From contig OY754470.1 in NCBI GenBank assembly GCA_963575645.1, positions 2,542,001-2,606,000 of the forward strand: 64,000 nucleotides of DNA. Direction: 5' to 3'. The translations under genes were made by a program, and so were the position numbers. The notes under the pieces were generated by a model. The model saw only the letters and a list, made by a program, of their open reading frames with translations. It did not search any database and was not told where the DNA came from. The stretch is from Xanthostigma xanthostigma (Eukaryota > Arthropoda > Insecta > Raphidioptera > Raphidiidae). Below, one piece after another: positions 22,714-33,600 of this stretch; position 1 is the first letter of the stretch; the number at the start of each line of letters is the position of its first letter.

Positions 22714-23159
22714 TGTTACATGCCACAGACACCAACTACTACGATTCAAACATTTAATACTGCGACGAGCCGCCACTGGAGTTAGCCGAAACTTCTGGAA
22801 GAACCGAGAACGCGGCTAGAAAGATATATAAGACAGCGCGTGACGGTAGTGCAGTATACTGTAGTACCGTGCGAAATAAATACAAGAATACGGTGTAAGC
22901 TGGTGCAAGTAGACATAAATGACAAGCGTTGATTTTATACATAAATATAGATCGTCCACATAAATATACCTTGTAAATAATTGTTCTGTGTATCTAACGT
23001 AGTGTATTATTAGCTTAAAAGTGCGTTGCTTGTTTCGTTATTATTGTTTTATTTCATTTTTCATTATAGAAAAGAAGTACTTTTTAGTTGATTTGTTTTG
23101 TTAACATTTTATTGTTGTAAATAAATATTTTCACCACCACAAAGATCAACTTTGTTACA
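22714..23159 (+). mobile_element. Possible solo LTR
   Basis: A 446-bp segment begins TGTTACATG and ends TTTGTTACA. Inside are a TATA box (GATATATAAGACAGC, about 22829) and AAATAAATAC downstream, the usual LTR order of promoter then polyadenylation signal. No matching 4-6 bp target duplication was seen, so the call is tentative. Confidence 0.25.
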
Positions 23160-26100
23160 ATACTTTTATAGTCCACTGTAACTTTGTTACGTATATACGC
23201 CAGGAAAAGTTTGAAACTGCTGCTCTATATCTGCTCACACACAGCACACACGTGTGTGTGTTTGTGTGTGTGACAAAGGAGACCGGATATAAATTGATGT
23301 TCTGTGGACCAAAGTATAATCGGACGAGGCGGATGCCTTGTTCTGAAGCTCGCTTTTGCTTCCTGTCATCGCCGACCTTAAAAACCGACTGACGGCGTCC
23401 TTCAATCATTCCGCCAATTCTTAACTACAGGCTCTTTCCAAAATTCATGCAGCTTTTTAACTGAATATTAACAAGAAATGGCAAGTCGCGAGTCGAATTA
23501 AAACATTAATATTAATTTAATATTCTCAAAACACGATGTTTGAAGTTATTACTTTACGGAACATTAAAAAATCACCATAAAGCATTTAAACACAAACATT
23601 TTTTCTCAACGCACGTTTTGGTAACCGTGTCAGCATCATCACGAGATGTTTCAAAGCTGTTTAAATATTCAGTGTTCTCGCACCAAAGGTTCCGTCACTT
23701 TTCAAATGATTCTTGGTGATTATTTTAGGATAAAAAGGAATACAAGGAAAATAATAGTAGGTACTCTTTAATGATTTACGTTTCAACACAAATTGCGTCT
23801 TTATCCAAAATAATAGAAATGTGAAGATCAAATTGAAATCAGATCAGGCATTTTTTAAATCAGTCGTGAACATACAGACATACGAATCAGGATTTTACTG
23901 TTTGATTTTTGGTTACTCTGACATGAATTTTAATCTTTTTAATGACGCAAACGACAAAAAACAAAAATACAGTAATGACGCTACAGACGGATTAAAATTG
24001 TCTTTTGAAAATATTTAATAAAAATGAATTTATATTTTGGTTGTTCAGATTTTTATGTTTCGAAATATCTGTTTAAAAATGAGCGAAACGACTGTAGTTT
24101 GAAAAGGTACGCAAGCATCGAAACATTTCTGATTTTTTCAACAAAAAAAACTACGGAGTTGACATAGTTTAATAAAAAGATGATATCCAATTGAAGTTTG
24201 AGCTGTTAGAAATGCATTTGTTCGGCGCGGTTCGCATCTATCAATTGATGTGACAGCTCTGAAATTAAACTTTTAGAATTCTGTCTGTATCAACACAACG
24301 ACATGGTCGATTAATTTCGCGATATCGTCATATTGATATAAATCTCTAACACGGCAGCTATCGCAACTGTCGACTGTAATGAAAAGTGTAATAAGCCATA
24401 AATAAAAGGTGGCCGCGTTAAATGGCATAGCGAATGGACGACAGAAAAATTGTTGAGTTGACACATTTTTAATCGAGAAATTTCTGAATGTTATAACAGA
24501 GTTACCATTTTTAACGAATGTCATTTTCAGTGAATAAATAAAACTTTTGTCTGTCTCACAATAAAACTGATAATCGGCATAAAATAAAATAATTTTTCTT
24601 CATACATCGATCGAAAGTGCATACTTTTGGCAGCAATTGTAAGGCAGAAAGTCTAACATTTACTCCTTGGTGGGATTACACGTCCAAATTCGGAAAGTTC
24701 GTACGTACGTGCGGCAGTAAAGCAAAAACAATCAATCAACTGTTGTTTAGATGTCTGTCATTCTTGTTTTTACGTATAACCTCAAAGCTTTTTGCTTGGA
24801 ATATATCTGTGTTTTTATATGTAATTAATTTACATATGAATTTATGGCCTCTAATTTGTAATTATTTTTAATGTGTTATTTTAATTGTATAATTGACAAA
24901 TCCTACTGCTGTATGCATGATTTAAACAGGATAATACATTTATTATTATTATTATTATTATTAATTAATGTATTCAATAAGCGTGCTTACGACCGAGGTA
25001 TGAAGAAAAATAGTATACACCACACTGGCAGTGATTCCAGCGGCAAAGCTAGCCTTTATAGTTACAACGTCATTAAATTTTATTGTATAAAAAAGTAGGT
25101 AAAGAAAACAAATTAGAAAAATAACGATACGGTGAATAGTAGAATGTGCTCACAGACGAAAATACCTCTGGGAAATATATAAAACTGGTTGACTAATTGC
25201 AAACTAATATATTGTACAGCAAAGCATTTCTCATAAGTTGATCAATTTCGTTTGATGTGCAAAATAAACATTCTAAATAATTTATATATTACGTAGCTAT
25301 ACAAATAACAAACAAGCCTATGTCCGAAATTCTACTACCGCACAAGATTCACCACTAGAGCTGCAGATTTCATTTTTTTCTTAAGACAACTCTTTCTCTC
25401 TCATCGGTTTGAGGGACAGTACACAACTTTATTTGCATTTTTTCTGGAATTTTCCTTTAGCACACATCCGAAATTATGCATATGTAGATGCACCATATTA
25501 TCCATATTATAAAAATAATATTAATACAATTTCAGACATGGTACTGTTCCAAATTTAAGAAATGATATAGTACAACGTAAGTACTAAGTACGTTGTAGAG
25601 AACTATCAAAGAAAACTAACATAATATCTTGAATGTTGGGTACACTTAGATGGCATCTAACATTATTGCATTAGGTAAGCACCCACGATACCATCGACAT
25701 AGAGACCCGGACTGCTAGTCCGGGATAGGTGATCCAAATGATACATAATTCATATCAACATGCAGATCTGCTGCTCATAAAAAAAGAGACAATATGCTTC
25801 GCCCTGTCTTTCCTTTGCTTTTGGATGCGCTAACAGTCCAGTCTTCTACGTCTCGTGACGTTAAAATATTTACGGTCAAGTCAGACAAATTTCGATGCAT
25901 TTTTAAATTTAGAATATTAAAAATATCTGCAGTCGAGGCATAAAGACTGATTCACATTACTGCCGTTCAAAAATATGTTAACACTTTATTCGCTTAAGGT
26001 TGTCTGTAATTTAACGATATGTCATTTTTTTTGTGCGACCTATCATGAAAGAAGGACTGCGGTACATCTCGTGTTTTTCTGTGATTTTCTTCTTTCCAAT

Positions 26101-26624
26101 CCTTAAATTGTAAGAATAACTGAATTAAATCAGAAATGTGAATCGTAATTTAGCAGGTCGACTCTGTCAATTATATTTTAGTAACAGAGCATGTGTAACA
26201 TATCGTTTTAATTTAATTATCAAATTCCGAATGCAAGTACGAACTAACGCAGCAGATAATATGTCTGCCTCTCTAAGAACATTGAGTTAATACACACACA
26301 TATATAGGTTCCATAAAGCACATTACATTTGACTTGTTGATGTAATTTTACAGAAAGTAGAACAGAACGAGGCGAACTATATGTCTCACATATCATGTAT
26401 ATCTATGGCGACGATGCAAAACGGTGTATGTAAGATTTTTGATAGTTCTCGTTCCGCGGTACGAGCGTCAGACGTAAGTCCCCTAGATTAGGGATGTCAG
26501 ACTGATTTTTCTAAAGGGCCCTTTATAAGATTTAGGGTGTGTTAGCGGGTCAGACTCTAAATTAAAAAAAAGACGGGTTGCACTCCGGGAGTGCCGGCTC
26601 AAGTGAAAACCTAGATGTACTTAA

Positions 26625-26907
26625 ACTAAATTTCGCTAGTAGCAATATAAGTTACATGCAGTGCAAAAAATTATAAGCTATAAGCTTTGACAAAACATTA
26701 AGAGATGTCGCTATGCATCCAGGTTTCGTAAAACTACACATTTATAAAATTACATGCAGCCAGTCACTGGATGTAATTTTTTAAATTTGTAGTTTTACGA
26801 AACCTGAGTACATGGCGACATCTTTTAAGGTTTTGTTAAAGCTTATAGCTTATAATTTTTTGCACTGCATGTAACTTATATTGCTACTGACATCTAGCAA
26901 ATTTTAG
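26625..26907. mobile_element. Foldback MITE, arms about 120 bp
   Basis: GCAATATAAGTTACATGCAG and CTGCATGTAACTTATATTGC are exact mirror pairs, and pairing continues inward through TTATAAGCTATAAGCTTT, GATGTCGC and GGTTTCGTAAAACTAC. Ends are ACTAAATTTCGCTAG and CTAGCAAATTTTAGT. No coding potential. Confidence 0.88.
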
Positions 26908-27549
26908 TATATGTTTTCACTTCAAAAATAAAACAAATACTAAATTGAAATCTTTATTCAGTTTAAACCAATTTTCATATAAAGGTAACAAAAAGGGTAA
27001 ATTATCTTGAGCTTGAGGATCCAGATGCTTGAGGTCTCTTGTTTTTGATAAGCTCATTGATGTCAGGTGTCTAAAATCCTGACTGGATAGATTCTGGTGG
27101 CGGGTCGTATTGAGATGGCTTGAGGACCGGATGCAACCCGCGGGCCTATAGAATGTGTAAGTCATGTAGATGTGATTTCGAGGATCAGAGCTCGTGTGTA
27201 CATTTACACTCTCCGTAGTACTTACTGTGTCACTCACACCTTATTTATGTGAACGGTTTTGTCTTGTGACCACCGAATTACATACTTTTTTAAGTATTAC
27301 TTTCATGTACAGTACAGTCGCGAACGTTATTTGTGGGTTATATTCAGTTCACGAAAGCAATTTCTATAAATCAACATCAAACAAAAAAAAAACTCTTTCA
27401 AAACGAACTGGAAAATATAATACAAATCCCTTTGAGCATTGCAGTGTTGATTGAGCTATTTTTAGAGGTTTCCTCGGTAATTTGAAACTTCTTATCATTC
27501 TAATTTACGACGTTTTTCAAATTGATCGTATAAAACAAAAGCTGTTTAG

Positions 27550-27778
27550 ACCATAGAGATATTAGACTAGAGTATGGCGACTGAGCCGTGTCTGCAATTC
27601 AGACAGAGAACAGTTTCTTAATTCTATGGTCACTATTGATACAAAACAGTGCTGATTTGAGTAAACAAATATCTGGTTTTCTGGGTTTTCTGCAGCGTTC
27701 TCCTCTCACAACTGAGGACATTTTCACTTATGGCAAGAACACGAACTAGCGTACTCTAGTTACTTATATCTCTATGGT
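27550..27778. mobile_element. MITE of 229 bp with about 27-bp terminal inverted repeats
   Basis: Left end ACCATAGAGATATTAGACTA, right end ...TACTTATATCTCTATGGT, inverted with a small indel. The interior does not code. Confidence 0.75.
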
Positions 27779-29249
27779 TGTTTGGCGTTTTACTGGTAGA
27801 GGTGTTCTTTTAGAGAGTCCCTCTTTTTTTTTTTAATTTTTTTACTCTTGAATTTTTAAAACAGTATTAATATAATATAATACTGAGAATAAAAATATAT
27901 GCAGTTTTATGTGTCATTAATTGTATTTTTGTCAGAAAAACAAAGACTGTTTTACTATTTTATACACCCAAAACTTTGAAAACTTATTATACTGTTTACT
28001 TGATGACAGCTTCAGAAGAAATAATTGAGACAAATAAAAATAAATTATACGTAGGTAAGTATATAAAAGTAGTCATTCAAATAGCTTAATACAATTGGTG
28101 TAATGTCTCATTGAGACCCTTTTTACTTATTTGAGTTTAAATTGAAACAGTTTCACTTAATTGGAATTTTTTTTGTTATGTTTACTATACGAAAAGCTAC
28201 CGCTTTTTGGGTCATATCCAGAAACGGTTTAACATTTGGCCGATACGCTGTTGTTTCCATTTCCGTATTTTCTCGTTTTATTATTGAATTACCGGCAGTT
28301 TCCGTGTAACCTGCGTGGCTGTGTCTACTTGTATAGTTTTCATACCGGCAGGGTTGTAGCAGAGCGGTACGAAACGCCATTTATTTTCACTAATGATGCC
28401 TATATTCACCGAACACTATTAAAGATAGAAGTTACTAATCTTGGAACAAAATTATTCGCTAGAATAAAATTTACTTTAAATTCACCGAGCAAAATATCAG
28501 GTAGAAAAGTTAATTAAAGAATAAGTATACCCTGCACTATACTCCTTGCTCTTTTTGTTGAATATTTTGACGTTCATCCAAAAATCCGACCGATGGCGTT
28601 AGTGTAAGCGTTAAAAAAAGTTTCACAAAATAATAACGTTTCATTCTAACCCCATTGGCACACAAAACTTCCACTTACTTTAATGTTTTACAACTATACA
28701 CTTCACAAAAGATTAATAAACAACACATACATAAATTCACAAGAGCAACTGTAGATATAATACCTACTCCACGTTTATAGGTTAGGTATTATGATCTTTA
28801 TGGCGAATAAATATTTATACTCTAGAAGTAAGACAGAAAGATTTATACCTTCAGTAAACATAATTATAGTTAGTGAATTAAATTATCGCTATTAATTTAT
28901 TCGGAGGAATAGTTACCTGAAAAACAAATGAACCGAATAGATAACTACTTACGTTCGGTGAATACATCAGTCGAATTTTGACCGAGATTTTATTTCCGTA
29001 CATCAGGCCCGGAATTGTTGAGCTACTGCCCTTTTGGCAAGCAACACTATGAACGACGCGCTTATTTCATGCAACGCTGCTTTCTTTACTTTGTCATGAA
29101 AAGCAGCCTGTTTTAGGTACCAACATTTTAAATTAAAATACATTACAACACGGAATATCTCAACAAAAGAGTCAGGACATGAAAACTGAATTATTATGCA
29201 AGTTATTTTTTTTTTGTACCTGAATTGGGTTGTAGTTTACATAAAAAAA

Positions 29250-29290
29250 ACTAGCTGTTCGGCCCGGTTTCGCTCGAGTAGATTTTGGTT
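29250..29290 (-). mobile_element. Antisense 3' end of a Helitron-like repeat
   Basis: ACTAGCTGTTCGGCCCGGTT followed by TCGCTCGAG, read in reverse, gives CGAGCGAAACCGGGCCGAAC then AGCTAGT. It resembles the terminus at 39075-39100. Only this end is recognised. Confidence 0.4.
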
Positions 29291-30605
29291 TGGATGCGAA
29301 ATAATCAAAGGCAACAAATAGTTCAAAAACTACAATAGTCTTGTGCCCAAATAACCAGAAATAAGAAGATCAATTTTACAGTCGTTACATATTCAAAAAA
29401 GTTAATTTTTAAGCTAAATTTTGATCAATATGCCTAGAAAAATATTGCTTCACAGGGGAAGTTGTACAAGAAACTGTGTTAAATACACAATCAACAAAAT
29501 TAGACAATTAGATTTTATTTTAAGCTTAAAATGTTTTTTGTGTAAATGATAATTAAAATCTCATAGAATACACACTATTTTCTTTCCGAATTCACTTTGT
29601 ATAAAAACACAAAAAGGTACCATTTTGCATACGTAAGTATAATTTTATTAAGTATGCATATTAAAGTACACGAAAAGCATGCCTCTAGGGTTGTAACTGT
29701 TTTTAATTTTTACTTCCGGTAAATAATATTACAAATACAGAAGAAAGTGCAATTTGCATTAATTATTTTTTTGTATTATGGTATTTAAGCTTTATTTTAC
29801 ACGATGTTTAACAAAAGCGAATCACTTCAAATACCAATAAGTAAGTAAAATCAACACAGTTCCAGAAGACACTGGTTCTATCAATGCAAGCAAATTAAAG
29901 AAGAAGAAATCTTTATTTACAATAATAATTATTTACAGCTATGTACAATTTAATATAGGGGTTTCAGCAAAATTGCTATAGCCCACCTGAAAGAGTTAAT
30001 GATTAATTGTTTGTTTTTATCAATTTCGAATCAATTAGATTGGCAAAAAAATTTAAAAAAATAACCAACTATGTGATAATTTTAGTGAGTGCCATTTACG
30101 TTATTTAGGATAATGTAATTATATATATAATATATATATTAGCAAATTAAATCGCAGTAATAATAGGTACTAAACAAATTATTGATGCGAAACATCTAAT
30201 GGCGCGTTTGGTTGGGAGTAAAACCGTGCAAAGAAAACACTTTTCAATTTATTTATTATTTTTAATAATAAACTGAAAGTTCAATAATTACGATTTTTAA
30301 AAATGTCTGAAAATTCATTAACTTTAGGACACCCTGTATTTTCAAGACATTTTCTAAAATCAACCTAGTGTTTTTATGTTTACTAATGATTAGAGTTACC
30401 GTGATAATAATTAATTTATAAAATAGATGATGTTATGAAAATATTATATTGCGAATATACTTGAAGTGCAGTGTCAAATAGCTCTGATAAAATCGGAGTA
30501 CTATTTCAAAAAACGCGTCACGGCCTTGAAGATAACGCTATTTAATATTCAATCCAATGCCACTTAACTAAACAATTTAGTTAGAATTGTTAGTGAACGT
30601 ACATC

Positions 30606-30676
30606 ATGAACAAACCTCGTGTTTTGATTGCCCATCCTTCGCCACCTTCAATATGTGTGGAACAACTGTCGGAAAA
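30606..30676 (+). CDS. GRHPR: GRHPR exon 1
   Basis: Encodes MNKPRVLIAHPSPPSICVEQLSE plus two bases of Lys24. Donor AAAA|GTAAGT. The context before ATG is ACATC. No TATA box is obvious in the 150 bp upstream. Confidence 0.9.
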
Positions 30677-33600
30677 GTAAGTTTATAGATTTTTTTTACT
30701 TAAAGTTTGTCATGCTGGAAATGGAAATAAAAACAATACACTAACAAAATACAAGGTGTTCTAAAATTTAGTAGCCAAATTTGGGAGACCCGCGTATAAA
30801 TGTGGTACCTTTAATAAAGTTATAAAATAAAAATTAAAGAAACATTATCTTTTGAAGAAATAACTTCAGTTTCAAAATATATTTCTGAGTGTTTATTTTT
30901 TTATTTAAACTCAAATTTTAAATCAATTTGTGATCCCAGAGTTATTTTTTGAGATGTTAAGTAAAAATTAACAAGCGTTGTTATTACAAAGTTAACGTTA
31001 AAAACGTTTTATGATTTTTTTTCAGATTACTATTTTTATTATACTTTATTTTTATCTGAATTTTATTTATAAAGCAAACATCGTATAAGCCAGTAGTTAA
31101 AAATATTTTAGTTGTCATTTGTGAATATGGCGTTTAAAATACAGATAACAAAATGCAGTTTTGACGTGATAACGTCTTATAAATTGATGAATCACCAATC
31201 ATATAAATTGATAAAACACCGGCTGCATGCACGAAAAAGTGTGACGTTCCTAACGCGTAACGTTCGTAACGCGTAACGTTCCGCCTGACCCTGTGCGTGC
31301 TTTTCTCGAAAACGGCCCTAAAGATTTGGATGAAATTTACTGAAAAGGGATTTTGGGGGGCAAAAAATCGTTTTAGCTAGGTCTCATCTCTCGAAAAAAT
31401 CGTTTTCTTACAAATTTTATCATTATAAAAATCAATTTTTTGACGTATGAAAATACTTAAATATTGTAAGTAGGTTTTGGAATTTTATATTATAAACAGT
31501 GAAACAATTGTTTTATAAATATTATGACAGCTAACCTTTGAGACTTAAAATAAATACGAAAGAAAGTTAAAAAAAAAAACAATTATATTATATGGTGAGT
31601 AATTTAAATTAAAAAAATTAACCTAAATTTGAAGCGAAAGATGCAATATCATAGATTCGAATTATTATAATTATTATATAAATTTAGGTTATGTATTACG
31701 GAATACGTTATCACGTAAAACTATCGTCCGTAAACCGACTTTACAGACAACCAATTTTTTTATGATAACACGTGAAACGAAATGAGTCTGCTACGACATA
31801 TTTACAATTTTTGTTATATAGTTTATTTTTTTATTCTAGAAATTTACTTGATGGTCGACTAAAAAATGTAAAAATTAGACTCTGCTACCTTTATATTTTT
31901 GAGTTTAGAATATTAATAAAAATTATGAAAATGAAGTTTGCTTAATCGTGATATTTAAAACATTCTGTATATTTAAACAGATGCGAAGTCATACGCTGTT
32001 CACCGTACCCTGGGCCCACGATGAAAGAAATTTATGAAAAAGTTTCAGGAGTTGACGCTATAATATTATGGCCACGTGTTATAGCTGACAAAAAATTACT
32101 GGACTTAGCAGGTATGCAAAAATTTAATTAAAATGTTTGTTTTAAATCGGATTAAACATACAAAAGTTGGAAGGCAAAACAAACGTTATTAAATAATACC
32201 TAAATATATTAAATTATATAAATGAACATACTTTGTTATTTAAATAAAAAAACAACAACGGCGCTCATTAAAAACGACAAAAAATTGTATTCTTGTAGGT
32301 CCAAAATTAAAAACCATATGTACGTTATCTGCGGGAGTGAATACTATAGACTTAGGGGAATGTCGATTAAGAGGAATAATTGTCACAAATATGCAAAAAA
32401 TACAGGATAATGCAGTTTCCAATATGGCAGTTATGTTGGCATTGGCTGCTTCTAGGAGGATGCAAGAATGCAGGCACCATATTGAACAGTAAGTATTCTT
32501 CACAATTTCTACATAAATATATAACAAAATATACTGATTACTATAATTAAATATTACACAATGAACTTATTTTACCACTTAACTTTATAATTACATATTT
32601 ATACTGAAAACTAAATCAATATATTAAACCGCGTGTTGTAAAAAAAATTGAGAATAGATTGTAGGGAAGAAGTTCTAATTTATGCAGTATCTGTGTTAAG
32701 TTCAATTTTAAAATACACGATTTAATCCATTGCCTTCACTTCCAGAACATTTATCATGGTCTAACAAAATACAAGAAAAAATCCAATTGACTTAGTTTAA
32801 TACTTTTATTCCATAAATTACGTACTTTGTTGTATAAAGAAAACAACGATTTTATTTTATTTTAATTTAAGTGTACAAAAGAATAATTATAATTTCAAAT
32901 ATTCCAAGGTACGTAAAAGGTGTATCGCAAGGGAATATTAATATACCTAGAAGCATTTTATTCAATTCATCAAATTGGCCTCTTATATTTACAGATTTTT
33001 TGTGTGTATTTTTTCCCGATTTAATTTCATAATTGAAAGTATATTTTTACATTACACAAGCAGCATCTAATTATGTGAAAATGATTTTGTTTATTTTATA
33101 CAAAGTGACCTAAAATTAAACCGTCAAACCTCATTTAATTGTAAGAGACACCAAAACAAGAAATTTTATCGGAGTTTTTTAGCAAGGATTGTTTTCGTGT
33201 TGGTTTAATTTTAGGACATCTGTATATTTAGTATTTAAAACATCCACACTGGACACATTGAACACATTCAAGTGTTTTAAAATTCCTGCCTTTTTTTCAT
33301 TATAAAAATAGCGTAACCGTTAAAATATGAATTCTATTCGTAGAGGATCTTGGATATTTAATGCTGAATGGATGACGGGATTAGATTTGGAAGGATCAAC
33401 AGTTGGTATCGTCGGTTTGGGTAAAATTGGGCAAACTGTCATCAGACGCTTAAAAGCATTTGACGTTCAAAGATTCCTATATAGTGGTCGTAATCCTAAA
33501 AAAGAAGGTGACTAATTTGGTTTTGTTTATTTTTGAATAACAATTCTTAGAATTATCAGGTTACATTATTATTACAAATACGGGGCAGTGACGATGTCAA

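Larger units (their letters stand above)
16828..30605. other. 13.8 kb without a recognised gene, between Cad87A and GRHPR
   Basis: Cad87A intron 1 sequence or the intergenic spacer. It holds members of the dispersed families at 17448, 18735, 19312 and 22092, MITEs at 18049, 20473, 26625 and 27550, a tRNA relic at 20356, a possible solo LTR at 22714 and microsatellites at 16870 (TC), 23235 (GT) and 24945 (TTA). No signal-peptide exon with the required phase-1 donor was recognised. Open frames here are short and look non-coding. Confidence 0.6.

Noticed and set aside
22754..22942. Minus-strand open frame with a signal-peptide-like stretch
   Set aside because: The opposite strand carries a TATA box and polyadenylation-type signals in LTR order, and no splice donor in the right phase follows.
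24273..24524. Minus-strand 83-codon open frame with a hydrophobic stretch, considered as a chemoreceptor fragment
   Set aside because: No conserved receptor motif, no splice-site context and no similarity I can name. Probably a chance frame in AT-rich DNA.
26917..27237. 106-codon minus-strand open frame
   Set aside because: It starts next to a foldback MITE and contains a GGACCGGATGCAACCCGCGG-type stretch that also resembles repeat sequence near 12520. No domain was recognised.
28950..29005. Possible Cad87A signal-peptide exon with a GAAC|GTAAGT donor
   Set aside because: The translation before the donor is not hydrophobic and the phase is wrong for the exon at 16619-16827.
33327..33343. 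Upstream ATG and alternative acceptor for GRHPR exon 4
   Set aside because: Using the AG near 33310 creates an in-frame TGA after the join. The AG at 33342-33343 restores the family sequence.
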